64,000 nucleotides of DNA from Paenibacillus dendritiformis (lineage in GTDB: Bacteria; Bacillota; Bacilli; Paenibacillales; Paenibacillaceae), in contig NZ_AP025344.1 in assembly GCF_021654795.1 (NCBI RefSeq), positions 1,612,501 through 1,676,500 on the forward strand. Reading direction: 5' to 3'. Made by a program: the position numbers and the translations under genes. The first letter of the stretch is position 1. The number at the start of each line of letters is the position of its first letter. Under the pieces are notes generated by a model that saw nothing but the letters and a program-made list of their open reading frames with translations, had not been told where the DNA came from and searched no databases. Shown in pieces: positions 9,552 through 18,267 of the stretch.

Positions 9552-11534
9552 ATGCGCTACAGACAGGTTCACCTCGATTTCCATACGTCGGAGCATATTT
9601 CTGATATCGGGAGAAATTTTTCTAAAGAGAATTTTCAAGAAATGCTGAAGCTGGGACATGTGGACTCGATCACCGTGTTCGCCAAATGCCATCACGGCTG
9701 GGCCTATTTCCCTTCCGAAACGAATGAAATTCATCCGGGACTTGAATTTGATCTCCTGGGGGCCCAGATCGAAGCGGCGCATGAGATCGGCGTCAAGGTG
9801 CCGATTTATTTGTCCGTCGGCTTCGATGAGAAGCTCGCCTGGGAGAAGCCGCAATGGTTGATGCGGGACGAGACCGACCGGATGAACTGGGTCGACTCCT
9901 TCATGAAGCCGGGATATCATCAATTTTGTCTCAATACGCCGTATCTTGATCTCGTCATTGAGCAGGTGCAGGAAGTGGTGCGCAAGTATGACGGCGACGG
10001 CATTTTCCTCGATATTGTAGGCGAGCGGACGTGCTACTGCACCACCTGTCTGAAGCAAATGCAAGCGGACGGTCTGGATCCGCATAATAAGGAGGATGTC
10101 ATCGCGAACGGCCGCCGCATTTACGCGAACTACACGGCCCGCATCCGGGAAGCGATCGATGCGATTAAGCCGGGCTTGCCGGTCTTCCATAACGCCGGCC
10201 ATATTCATCAGGGCCGCCGCGATCTGATGGGCATGAACTCTCATCTTGAGCTGGAGTCGCTGCCGACCGGCGGCTGGGGGTACGATCATTTTCCGCTGTC
10301 TGCCCGCTATGCGCAGCCAACCGGGTTCAACTTCCTTGGCATGACCGGGAAGTTCCATACCTTCTGGGGCGAATTCGGCGGTTACAAGCATCCGAACGCC
10401 TTGCGCTATGAGACCGCGCTGAGCTTGGCGAACGGCGCCCGCTGCTCGATCGGAGACCAGCTACACCCTGGGGGACAGATGGACCGGGCAACTTATGAGC
10501 TGATCGGAAAGGCGTACGCGGAGGTGGAGGCCAAGGAAGCATGGTGCGTGAATGCCGTCAACCATGCCGATGTGGCGCTGCTTACGGTAGAAGCCGCCGG
10601 CGTGCAGCAGGAAAGCGGAGCCATGTATTCCGGCAAAGTCGATATGGGCGCGGTCCGCATCCTGCTGGAAGGCAAAATTTTGTTCGATATCGTCGATCTC
10701 GAAAGCGACTGGAGCCGTTACAAGGTGCTCATTCTCCCGGACTCGATCGTGATGAAGGATACGATTCTGCCGAAGGTGGAAGCGTTCTTGGCCGCGGGGG
10801 GCAAAGTGCTGGCGTCCGGCCGTTCCGGCCTGAATGTCGAATTGACGCGGCAGATGCTGCCCCTCGGCTTTACCGATATCGGGGCGAATCCGTTCCGTCC
10901 GGATTATTTCCGTCCGCTCTGCGAAGGAATGGCCACTCTCGGAGAAGCGGCGTATATCATGTACGGGGAAGGGCGCCGCATCGAGCTGACGGGCGGCGTC
11001 GAGCTCGGAAGAAGAGAGGATCCGTACTTCAACCGTCAGGCATTCCGCTTCTGCTCTCACCAGCATGCGCCGAGTTCCGGGGAGGATGGCGGACCGGGCA
11101 TGGTTGAATCCGCGCAAGGGATATATATCGCCTGGAACGTGTTTGAAGATTATGCGACGAAGGGCAGTCTTATTTTGAAGGAAATGGTTCTGTTCGCGCT
11201 TCGCCGCCTGCTCGGCCATCGAATTACGTTGAACACGACCCTGCCCGCCCAGGGCGTGACGACGCTCCAGCACCAAGCAGCGGAGCGCCGCTATATTAAT
11301 CACTTGCTGTACGCTTCCCCGGTGAAGCGCGGCGAACGGGTCGAAATCATTGAAGATATCATTCCGCTCCAACAGGTCGAGGTGCAGCTTCGGCTGCCGG
11401 TGGCGGAAGTGAAGCGGGTCTATCTCGCTCCGCAAATGACGGATATCGGGTTCAAGGCGTCCGGGGGCGATGTGCAATTTACCGTGCCGCAATTGGAATG
11501 CCACCAAATGGTCGTCGTAGAGTATAATGAATAG
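9552..11534 (+). CDS. Putative glycoside hydrolase, GHL6-like with GH42-type trimerisation domain
   Basis: 660 aa, no signal peptide, so intracellular. Residues about 1-330 look like a (beta/alpha)8 barrel of the alpha-amylase-like GHL6 group: DSITVFAKCHHGWAYFP near 37, VPIYLSVGF near 85 and DGIFLDIVGERTCYCTTC near 155, where the Asp and Glu are plausible catalytic residues. Residues about 350-560 match a beta-galactosidase-type trimerisation fold (VLILPDSIVM, AAGGKVLASG). The substrate cannot be read from sequence. RBS AGGAGG lies 6 nt before the ATG. It ends 40 nt before the asparaginase start and is probably cotranscribed with it; the divergent AraC protein is the likely regulator. Confidence 0.7.
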   Translation: MRYRQVHLDFHTSEHISDIGRNFSKENFQEMLKLGHVDSITVFAKCHHGWAYFPSETNEIHPGLEFDLLGAQIEAAHEIGVKVPIYLSVGFDEKLAWEKPQWLMRDETDRMNWVDSFMKPGYHQFCLNTPYLDLVIEQVQEVVRKYDGDGIFLDIVGERTCYCTTCLKQMQADGLDPHNKEDVIANGRRIYANYTARIREAIDAIKPGLPVFHNAGHIHQGRRDLMGMNSHLELESLPTGGWGYDHFPLSARYAQPTGFNFLGMTGKFHTFWGEFGGYKHPNALRYETALSLANGARCSIGDQLHPGGQMDRATYELIGKAYAEVEAKEAWCVNAVNHADVALLTVEAAGVQQESGAMYSGKVDMGAVRILLEGKILFDIVDLESDWSRYKVLILPDSIVMKDTILPKVEAFLAAGGKVLASGRSGLNVELTRQMLPLGFTDIGANPFRPDYFRPLCEGMATLGEAAYIMYGEGRRIELTGGVELGRREDPYFNRQAFRFCSHQHAPSSGEDGGPGMVESAQGIYIAWNVFEDYATKGSLILKEMVLFALRRLLGHRITLNTTLPAQGVTTLQHQAAERRYINHLLYASPVKRGERVEIIEDIIPLQQVEVQLRLPVAEVKRVYLAPQMTDIGFKASGGDVQFTVPQLECHQMVVVEYNE

Positions 11535-11574
11535 CAGCAGGACAGACATCCCGGAGTTACGAGGAGGAACCAAC

Positions 11575-12582
11575 GTGGTAGACTTGGGTAAAGTGTTAGT
11601 AGAAGAGTATCGTGGCAATTGGTTGGAATGCGCGTACACCGGCCATATGGTTGGCGTCAACGAACAGGGAGAGACGCTGTTCACGGTGGGGGACGAGAAT
11701 TATGTCAGCTTCATGCGCTCGTCGTCGAAGCCGGTTCAAGCGCTGCCTGCGCTCATGGCCGGAGTGCCGGAGCATTACGGGTTGAGCGACGAGGAAATCG
11801 TGCTTATGACGGCATCGCATCGGGCGCAAAAATTCCACGTCGAAGCGTTGGAATCGTTCATGCGCAAGACGGGCATCTCGGAGTCGCAGTTCGTATGCAA
11901 GCCGACGTATCCGCTGAACGGAGCGGCCCGCGACGAGCTGATCGCCCATGGCGCGCCTGCGCGCTCCATCTACCACAATTGCTCGGGCAAGCATCTCGGG
12001 GTGCTGGCGCTCTGCAAAATGAAAGGCTGGCCGACCGAAAACTATGCCGAGCCGGATCATCCGGTTCAGCAGCAGGTGCTGTCTCTGATGTCCGCGCTCT
12101 CGGATGTGCCTGTCGAGAAGATCAGGCTGGGAACGGACGGCTGCGGCTTCCCGGTGTATGCGCTGCCTATCCGCAATATTGCGACGCTGTACTTGCGGCT
12201 GGCTTGCCCGGATCTGATTCCGGATGAGGCGGTCCGAGCGGCCGTCATCCGCTTGACGGCGTTGATGAACCGCTACCCGTTCTACGTATCCGGCACGCAG
12301 CTCATTTGTCCGACGCTGCTGCAGGACGACAATATCGTCGCCAAGGGCGGCGCCAAAGGAATCTACTGCTTCGGCCTGCGGAAAGAGCGCATGGGGATCG
12401 CCTTCAAAGTGATGGACGGCTCCGAGGATCAATGGCCGCTCATCGTGGCCCATATTTTGGAGGAGATTCAATATCCGAACGCCGAGACGATCGAGCGCCT
12501 GCGGCAGCTCAGTCCGCCGGAGACGAAGAATGACAATGGGCGGATCGTCGGCATGCGAGAAGCGAAGTTCAAATTGCAGTGA
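11575..12582 (+). CDS. L-asparaginase II family protein (Rhizobium etli type)
   Basis: 335 aa from a GTG start with GAGGAGG 7 nt upstream; a longer in-frame ATG at 11527 overlaps the previous gene and lacks an RBS. Motifs of the serine-lysine asparaginase family are visible: RSSSKPVQALPAL (near 47), MTASHRAQKFH (near 80), HNCSGKHLG (near 138) and GTDGCGFPVYALP (near 190), the last two supplying the paired cysteines reported as a metal site in the R. etli enzyme. It should hydrolyse asparagine to aspartate and ammonia in the cytoplasm. Placement behind a glycosidase is unusual. A terminator follows. Confidence 0.82.
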   Translation: MVDLGKVLVEEYRGNWLECAYTGHMVGVNEQGETLFTVGDENYVSFMRSSSKPVQALPALMAGVPEHYGLSDEEIVLMTASHRAQKFHVEALESFMRKTGISESQFVCKPTYPLNGAARDELIAHGAPARSIYHNCSGKHLGVLALCKMKGWPTENYAEPDHPVQQQVLSLMSALSDVPVEKIRLGTDGCGFPVYALPIRNIATLYLRLACPDLIPDEAVRAAVIRLTALMNRYPFYVSGTQLICPTLLQDDNIVAKGGAKGIYCFGLRKERMGIAFKVMDGSEDQWPLIVAHILEEIQYPNAETIERLRQLSPPETKNDNGRIVGMREAKFKLQ

Positions 12583-12615
12583 GGTTAAAAAATAAGAAGA
12601 AAGTATAAGTCTATA

Positions 12616-12657
12616 CCGTCTTGTCCGAAGGGATAACCTGAAGGCAAGGCGGTTTTT
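12616..12657 (+). terminator. Terminator after the asparaginase gene
   Basis: ACCGTCTTG pairs with CAAGGCGGT (one G-U pair), followed by six T. Confidence 0.75.
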
Positions 12658-12828
12658 TCCATTGCTGCCCGGATATTGAAGATAGGAGAGTTAAGAAAAA
12701 AACATCGATTTTCAGCAAAAAAGAATTGATTTTCGATATGCGGTCTGTTATATTAATAAATGTCCTTCTTGAAGCATGCTCTCGCGGCCGGCGATGGAAT
12801 GACAATGGACAGGCTGCACAGCCGATGC

Positions 12829-12903
12829 GCGGACATAGCTCAGTGGTAGAGTATCGCCTTGCCAAGGCGAGGGTCGCGGGTTCGAATCCCGTTGTCCGCT
12901 CCA
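12829..12903 (+). tRNA. tRNA-Gly (GCC)
   Basis: Acceptor GCGGACA/TGTCCGC, anticodon loop TTGCCAA giving GCC, CCA encoded. Confidence 0.95.
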
Positions 12904-12909
12904 GAATAT

Positions 12910-12986
12910 GCGCCCTTAGCTCAGCCGGATAGAGCGTTTGACTACGAATCAAAAGGTCGGGAGTTCGAATCTCTCAGGGCGCGCCA
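12910..12986 (+). tRNA. tRNA-Arg (ACG)
   Basis: Acceptor GCGCCCT/AGGGCGC, anticodon ACG within CTACGAA (A34 is normally edited to inosine), CCA encoded. Confidence 0.95.
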
Positions 12987-13003
12987 CATTATTAACTTCA
13001 TAA

Positions 13004-13085
13004 GCCGGTGTGGCGGAATGGCAGACGCGCGCGACTCAAAATCGTGAGGGAAACCGTGGAGGTTCGAGTCCTCTCACCGGCACCA
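13004..13085 (+). tRNA. tRNA-Leu (CAA)
   Basis: Class II tRNA: acceptor GCCGGTG/CACCGGC, anticodon loop CTCAAAA giving CAA, short variable arm, CCA encoded. Confidence 0.93.
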
Positions 13086-13096
13086 CTTAAAAGTCG

Positions 13097-13134
13097 AAGG
13101 TTCATTAGAGAGCATTTTCTAATGAACTTTTTTT
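13097..13134 (+). terminator. Terminator of the three-tRNA operon
   Basis: GTTCATTAGA and TCTAATGAAC form a 10-bp perfect stem followed by seven T; it begins 12 nt after tRNA-Leu. Confidence 0.9.
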
Positions 13135-13644
13135 ATTTTTAAAAGAATGCGTTCCAAGCTGCGGATGGTTAGCCCATACCTAGCTTTTTGATCAAAGCTC
13201 CCCCCTCATCCGAGCGGGCTGCCCCCAATGGAGTGATGCTGGCCAGTCAGAAGTATCATCATACCTCTTGCGGGTCATGGCGATGAGCACGCCTCATGCT
13301 GATGGCGCGACGGTCAATGCTGTGAAGCGTTCAAACCGTAAGTATCATTATCCTATCTGTGGGATCGTCGCCTGGCAGACCTACCACTGTTCTGGTTGCC
13401 GTAGATGGTGTTTGTCGCTCGTTCTCAAGCAATAAATCGCAGTCCATCAATAAACTGGATAAGTGGGGTACCGTCAGCATTTCGGAAATTTTGTACGCTG
13501 AGCGAATTTCAACCTAAAGAGTCGAATCCCGGCCACTCCCTCTCAAGGAAACGACCGGCTAATCTCGTGCGCATGATTTCGTCCAACAAACCTATCGAAC
13601 CACACTGTCCAAACCAAATACCGACAACGCAACGTTGATTGTTC
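13135..13644. other. Gene-free stretch after the tRNA cluster
   Basis: About 500 bp with no reading frame supported by an RBS and recognisable protein. Short phrases repeat loosely (AAGTATCAT near 13250 and 13340). It looks like decayed accessory DNA; nothing functional is seen. Confidence 0.4.
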
Positions 13645-14027
13645 TTACTTTATTTTAATCGCCTGTAACAGAAGTTGGGGTCTCATCAGTCGCTCGCCCG
13701 GCGCCTTAAATCTGGAAGCGAGCAACAGGACCAAAAATCCCACGGCGACGCCCCACAAAACGAAGGCGTTCGAGCCGGCCGCGTCCAGTCCGCCGAAGTG
13801 CATCACTTCCCGCAGCCCTCCTGCCGCGAACCGTAGTGGCGTCCACGAATAGATCCAATCTCGCGTCGTCTGTGTCAAGAACTCCGGGGCCATGTTCAGA
13901 AGCGGCACGGAGAAGAACATTAGCAGTACGAGAAGCGGCATAGCCGGAATCCGATCCAATTCAGCAAGGAAGATTGCATCAAGAAGAACGCCGATCCGAT
14001 AAACCCCTTCCGCAGATGAAGTTTCAT
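13645..14027 (-). pseudogene. C-terminal remnant of a YhgE/Pip-type membrane protein, frameshifted
   Basis: Reading leftward, one frame gives a membrane segment (KGFIGSAFFLMQSSLLNWIG) and a frame offset by one base continues with PAMPLLVLLMFFSVPLL, a linker SWTPLRFAAGGLREVMHFGG and a last hydrophobic helix GVAVGFLVLLLASRF. The two halves join naturally across a single-base frameshift near 13955. The layout matches the C-terminus of YhgE/Pip (DUF3533-like) or related ABC-2 membrane proteins, whose full length is several hundred residues, so the 5' part is missing. Family placement is by eye. Confidence 0.45.
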
Positions 14028-14209
14028 CTCAGTTTAGTAGAATCGTTGCCTACGGGCATTTAAGAGCTGCCGGCATCGCCGTCGAGGAATAAAATTAGCG
14101 AGGGGTAGAAGGAGCACAGGTACTAAGCAGGTATATTATTACCGCATAGAAACATTATGCTTACGAGATGTTTGGAGGAAGTCCAGTTAATATCAAGAAC
14201 AACATGTTA

Positions 14210-14237
14210 TTGACATATCGAAAAATGTAGATATAAT
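14210..14237 (+). promoter_or_regulatory. Promoter of the ArsR-family gene
   Basis: TTGACA, 16-bp spacer, TATAAT. The spacer carries ACATATCG, also present in the palindrome before the MFS gene. The -10 ends only 7 bp before the ATG. Confidence 0.75.
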
Positions 14238-14244
14238 AAGAGGC

Positions 14245-14547
14245 ATGGATCCAATTGAAGTGTTCAAGGCGTTATCTAACGAGTCGAGGTTACAGATTTT
14301 ACAGTGGCTTAAGGAGCCCGAAAAACATTTTGTGCCCCATGAAGGAGTGGATATGAGGGAAATCGGGGTGTGTGTCAGTCAAGTGACGGATAAATTGAAC
14401 ATGACACAGTCGACGGCTTCGCAGTATTTGTCCATTCTACAACGGGCCGGACTGATTCGAACCGAGCGGATCGGCAAATATACGTACTACAAGCGAAACG
14501 AAGAGAAAATAAGCGAATTAGCTGCTTTCTTAAATCAGAAACTCTAA
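14245..14547 (+). CDS. ArsR-family transcriptional repressor
   Basis: 100 aa single-domain winged helix: FKALSNESRLQILQWL (8-23) and the recognition region MTQSTASQYLSILQRAGLIRTERIG (near 52-77) are classic ArsR/SmtB features. The usual metal-binding ELCVCDL motif is absent, so it probably senses something other than arsenic or a thiophilic metal. It precedes an MFS exporter gene and shares an ACATATCG half-site with it, suggesting a repressor-exporter pair. The start lies so close to the promoter -10 that the transcript would be leaderless or nearly so. It has its own terminator. Confidence 0.82.
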   Translation: MDPIEVFKALSNESRLQILQWLKEPEKHFVPHEGVDMREIGVCVSQVTDKLNMTQSTASQYLSILQRAGLIRTERIGKYTYYKRNEEKISELAAFLNQKL

Positions 14548-14551
14548 TCTG

Positions 14552-14584
14552 AACTGAATACCTCAAACGTATTCAGTTTTTTTT
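14552..14584 (+). terminator. Terminator after the ArsR gene
   Basis: AACTGAATA/TATTCAGTT 9-bp stem, 9-nt loop, then a T tract. Confidence 0.85.
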
Positions 14585-14598
14585 GGCCTAATAAATCG

Positions 14599-14614
14599 AC
14601 ATATCGTGATATGT
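14599..14614. promoter_or_regulatory. Candidate ArsR operator before the MFS gene
   Basis: ACATATCGTGATATGT is a perfect 7+7 inverted repeat. The half ACATATCG recurs in the arsR promoter spacer at 14214-14221. Two sites flanking a small regulator gene and its exporter fit autoregulation plus target control. Confidence 0.5.
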
Positions 14615-14678
14615 GAATTTATTAAAGGATCCTCACATCGGGAACTATTAAAACAACAAAAAAGGGGAAGTGAACGTA

Positions 14679-15893
14679 TTGTCTAACACGTGGAGAGTCT
14701 ATTTTTTGGCTTTGGTTACTTTTTTGGTGGGTACATCCGAGTACGTTATTTCCGGCATCTTGGATAAGATATCGGATACAATGGGTATTTCCGTTACTTT
14801 TGCGGGGCAGTTGGTCACGATTTTTTCCTTCGTGTACGCCATTAGCACCCCGATCCTCATGGCGTTGACTGCTAAGGTGGAAAGACAAAAACTGCTGATT
14901 TGGGCGCTGGGTATCTTCGTAATTGGGAATATTCTGTCTTACGTTTTGCCTGGCTATTCATCGTTTCTCGCAGCTCGCGTCGTCATGGCTCTAGGCGCGG
15001 GAATGGTCGTGGTAACCGCTTTGGACATCGCCGCGAAAATCGCCGCCCCAAACAAACAAGCCAGCGCGATTGCTACCGTGGTGATGGGCTTTACGGCTTC
15101 CTTGATTATCGGCGTGCCTCTTGGACGTATCGTTGCAGCACAATTCGGATGGAAATCCGTTTTTGGTATATTGGCACTGGCCGGTCTGGTGGCTATGTTC
15201 GTTCTGTATGCCATCATCCCTCGAGTTCAAGGGGATAAACCGATTCCGTTGTCCAAGCAGCTTGCCTTCTTGAAAAACGGAAACGTAGCGCTAGGGCTTG
15301 CGATTACCTTTTTCTGGCTCGGCGGATACTCGATCGCCTATACCTACATTTCACCATATCTACTTGATGTTGCCGGATTGAAAGAAGGAATGCTAAGCGG
15401 AGTGCTGTTGGCGTTCGGCATCGCTAGCCTGGTCGGATCCAAATTCGGCGGATTCAGCACAGATAAATGGGGGGTATTCCCGACCTTGTCCGGGGGAATG
15501 CTCTTGCACGCTACAGCGCTGCTTCTCCTCTCTATAACCGTTACCCTTACGCACTCGTGGCAGCCGATTGTCATCCTCCTGATCTTGTGGTCGTTTGCGG
15601 CTTGGTCCTCCGGTCCAACGCAACAATTCAATCTGGTTCGGATTGAACCGAATTATTCTGGAATCATGCTGAGCCTGAACCAATCCATGATGCAATTGTC
15701 CATGGCTGCGGGTGCAGGAATCGGAGGCGTCATGGTCGACCGGGTATCCCTGTCATCGATTACATGGGTCGGGATGGTTGGAGTCGCTATTGCGATCGTG
15801 GTGGTGTCGTTCTTGAAGATGCGAATGAGTGCCGGCAGCCAAGGTGCCGGAGAGTTTCCTGGGATGAAGTCTAAAAAGGCATCCATTAAATGA
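14679..15893 (+). CDS. MFS efflux transporter, AraJ/YdhP-like
   Basis: 404 aa with 12 predicted membrane segments. The N-terminus FLVGTSEYVISGILDKIS and the motif GMVVVTALDIAA match the DHA1 drug-efflux branch to which AraJ/YdhP belong. The TTG at 14679 is chosen because AAAAGGGGAAG lies 9 nt before it; the in-frame GTG at 14670 is too close to that site. Downstream of an ArsR-type repressor and a palindromic operator-like site, so a substrate-inducible exporter is likely. Substrate unknown. Confidence 0.78.
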   Translation: MSNTWRVYFLALVTFLVGTSEYVISGILDKISDTMGISVTFAGQLVTIFSFVYAISTPILMALTAKVERQKLLIWALGIFVIGNILSYVLPGYSSFLAARVVMALGAGMVVVTALDIAAKIAAPNKQASAIATVVMGFTASLIIGVPLGRIVAAQFGWKSVFGILALAGLVAMFVLYAIIPRVQGDKPIPLSKQLAFLKNGNVALGLAITFFWLGGYSIAYTYISPYLLDVAGLKEGMLSGVLLAFGIASLVGSKFGGFSTDKWGVFPTLSGGMLLHATALLLLSITVTLTHSWQPIVILLILWSFAAWSSGPTQQFNLVRIEPNYSGIMLSLNQSMMQLSMAAGAGIGGVMVDRVSLSSITWVGMVGVAIAIVVVSFLKMRMSAGSQGAGEFPGMKSKKASIK

Positions 15894-15924
15894 ATTGGAG
15901 TTGAACCTGACTGCAAACGACTAA

Positions 15925-15961
15925 AATGCATCATCTTCTGGATTTCGGAAGATGATGCATT
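15925..15961. terminator. Strong hairpin after the MFS gene
   Basis: AATGCATCATCTTC pairs perfectly with GAAGATGATGCATT. No T tract follows on the plus strand; on the minus strand TTTAG follows. Probably a factor-assisted or weak terminator. Confidence 0.5.
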
Positions 15962-16187
15962 ACCAAGCGACTTCTTCATTTCGGTTTTCAATGCGCCGTA
16001 TCATTTAGAATACCTAGATCATTGCGCTCTAAACGGAGAACGATAGCGCAGAAAATATATCATGAGGCCATCGCAAATTAATTAACCGGGTGGGTCACCC
16101 CGCCCGGTTAGGTTATAATCAAGAATCAATGGTCCGCGGGCTCCGTGGATTAATGCAATTGGACTTTGTCATTGGAGGTCGACAGCC

Positions 16188-17216
16188 ATGAATACTCCTT
16201 CCGCAGACCGTATCAAGATCGCGCCAGGTTTCTGGACTAGCCTGAGGGGGATAGGGGTAGAACCCATTGATGTAGCGCGCCAAGCACGTCTACCGCTAAC
16301 CGTCATCACCGAACCGTTAGTCACGACCGCACAATATTATTCGATCTGGCAAGCCTATTCCGAACTAGTCGGGGATATCGCTACGGGAATTGTTAAGCTT
16401 GCGACAGCGTACGAGACAGCTCAGTATCCGCCGGCTGCTGTGGCGACCTTTCACGCTCGCGACTACCGGGACGCGCTGAACCGAATGGCGCGCTATAAGC
16501 AAATGTGCCCTCCGGAAAACTTGAGGATTCAGGAAGAAGGCGAGCAATGCTCTATTGAATTGGAGTGGCAGCATGCCGAGCTACCCGGACCGCAGGTGCT
16601 TGTCGGCATTACGCTCGCCTACCTGCTGGAGTTAGGGCGCCGGGGAACCGGCCGTCATCTGAAGGCACATTCCGTCGAATTCATACACCCCATGGGAGAC
16701 GTTCAAACCCTTGAAAGTTATTTCGGTTGCCGCGTTCGGATGGGGACGGGACGCAATCGGCTAATGCTGAATCGCGACGATCTGGACCGCCCCTTCACGT
16801 CGTACAACGAAGAACTTCTCGAGATTCTGGCTCCCGCCTTGGATCGTACGCTGGAAGAACGACAGAGCCAGCTCACCGTGAGCGCTAAGGTGCAGTCGAT
16901 CTTGACCCGATGCCTAACTCGAGGGCGAATCGACATTCACACCGTAGCCTCTGAGTTGGGGATGAGCGAGCGCACCTTGCAGCGCAGGCTGACGGAAGAA
17001 GGCGCAAGCTTTAAGAAGTTGCTGGCGAAAACTAGGCGGGAGATGGCCGTCGCTTACTTGGCAGACCCTGCGCTGGGGATCAAAGAGGTCGCTTTTCTCG
17101 TCGGCTACGAGGACCATAATTCGTTTTATCGCGCGTTCCGCTCATGGAAAGGGGAGACTCCCGCCAATTGGCGCGTCGCGCAAGAGAATTGGCGTTCCGT
17201 GCTAGTTACCGAGTAG
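16188..17216 (+). CDS. AraC-family regulator with arabinose-binding-type N-domain (OruR/ArgR-like)
   Basis: 342 aa. Residues about 25-210 resemble the PF12625-type sensor domain found in OruR/ArgR-like regulators; the C-terminal AraC HTH contains IDIHTVASELGMSERTLQRRL and IKEVAFLVGYEDHNSFYRAFRSWKGETP. This architecture is far commoner in Proteobacteria and Actinobacteria than in Paenibacillus, which suggests acquisition. It lies 50 bp before a short-chain dehydrogenase on the same strand, which it may regulate. GGAGG lies 8 nt before the ATG. Effector unknown. Confidence 0.78.
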   Translation: MNTPSADRIKIAPGFWTSLRGIGVEPIDVARQARLPLTVITEPLVTTAQYYSIWQAYSELVGDIATGIVKLATAYETAQYPPAAVATFHARDYRDALNRMARYKQMCPPENLRIQEEGEQCSIELEWQHAELPGPQVLVGITLAYLLELGRRGTGRHLKAHSVEFIHPMGDVQTLESYFGCRVRMGTGRNRLMLNRDDLDRPFTSYNEELLEILAPALDRTLEERQSQLTVSAKVQSILTRCLTRGRIDIHTVASELGMSERTLQRRLTEEGASFKKLLAKTRREMAVAYLADPALGIKEVAFLVGYEDHNSFYRAFRSWKGETPANWRVAQENWRSVLVTE

Positions 17217-17266
17217 GCGAAACGATGTATCATGATCCCTATCCTAGACATAAGGAGTGCAGGCAG

Positions 17267-18061
17267 ATGGATATGGGATTGAAGAATAAGACGGCTCTAG
17301 TAACGGGATCAACTAAAGGCATAGGAAAAGCGATTGCTCTTGAACTTGCCAGGGAAGGCGTTCATGTTCTCATAAATGGTCGGAACAACGATGAGGTAGA
17401 GCGCACGGTAGGTGAGATCCAGGCGGCGTTCCCGGAAACGGAACCTCGAAATGCAACGGCCGATCTCGTCGATTCGCGACAAAGAGAAGCTTTATTTGCG
17501 AATTTCCCCCACGTCGATATCCTCGTCAATAGCATGGGCATCTATGAAATCATGTCCTATGACGACGTAGACGATGCCGTATGGGAGAAGTACTTCCGCA
17601 CGAACTTTCTCGCCGCCAACGACTTAACCAAGTTTTATCTGCCTTCCATGTTGAGTCGCGAATACGGCCGTATTATCTTCATCGCGAGTGAGGAAGCCGT
17701 CATGCCTTCCGGACAGATGCCTCAATACGGCGTGACCAAATCCATGCTGTTGTCATTGTCCAAGAGCTTGTCCAAGTTGACCCGCGGCGCCGAAGTTACA
17801 GTGAACACGATCCTGCCGGGACCGACCCTCTCCGAGAACGTGCGGCAGATCATCGAAAGCATTTATTCGAACGAAGAGATGACCTTCGAGGCTAAAGAGA
17901 AAGACTTTATGACGAAGAACCTGCCTCAATCCGAAATCCAACGGTTTATCAGACCTGTGGAGATCGGCCGATTGACTGCTTTCATTTGCAGCCCGATGGC
18001 CTCCGCCTTCAAAGGATCACCGATCCGCATAGATGGGGGAATGGTACCGACAATATTTTAA
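17267..18061 (+). CDS. Short-chain dehydrogenase/reductase (SDR)
   Basis: 264 aa. Rossmann motif TGSTKGIG (near 13), the NSMG variant of NNAG (near 88), and the catalytic Ser...Tyr-x3-Lys in ASEEAVMPSGQMPQYGVTK (near 143-161). The C-terminus SPMASAFKGSPIRIDGGMV is the usual SDR end. It is an NAD(P)-dependent oxidoreductase of unknown substrate. The ATG at 17267 has AAGGAG 9 nt upstream; upstream in-frame extension runs into the AraC gene. It likely forms a two-gene unit with that regulator. Confidence 0.85.
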   Translation: MDMGLKNKTALVTGSTKGIGKAIALELAREGVHVLINGRNNDEVERTVGEIQAAFPETEPRNATADLVDSRQREALFANFPHVDILVNSMGIYEIMSYDDVDDAVWEKYFRTNFLAANDLTKFYLPSMLSREYGRIIFIASEEAVMPSGQMPQYGVTKSMLLSLSKSLSKLTRGAEVTVNTILPGPTLSENVRQIIESIYSNEEMTFEAKEKDFMTKNLPQSEIQRFIRPVEIGRLTAFICSPMASAFKGSPIRIDGGMVPTIF

Positions 18062-18267
18062 TTTTTTGCTCTAACAGGAAACGTTAGTTTCATTAATACA
18101 TCATGTGGTTGCCGCGGAATACATCGGGCACCCTCGTTAAACAATTGGGCAGCATAACTCAATACATGCGACATTAACGTGCTGATCGGAAAAAGACAGA
18201 GAGCTCCCTGAATATCGGGTAAAACGAGTTCTCATGCAAATCCAAAAAATCAAAGGATTCAAATCCT
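18062..18267. other. Intergenic stretch, no gene seen
   Basis: AT-richer than the flanking genes, with no RBS-supported frame. It separates the SDR gene from the transposase remnant. Confidence 0.4.

Noticed and set aside
10461..11684. A 407-codon frame antisense to the glycosidase gene
   Set aside because: It mirrors the strong codon bias of the GHL6 gene, has no RBS and no recognisable domain.
13405..13638. A 77-codon rightward frame in the gene-free stretch
   Set aside because: No RBS and no plausible protein features.
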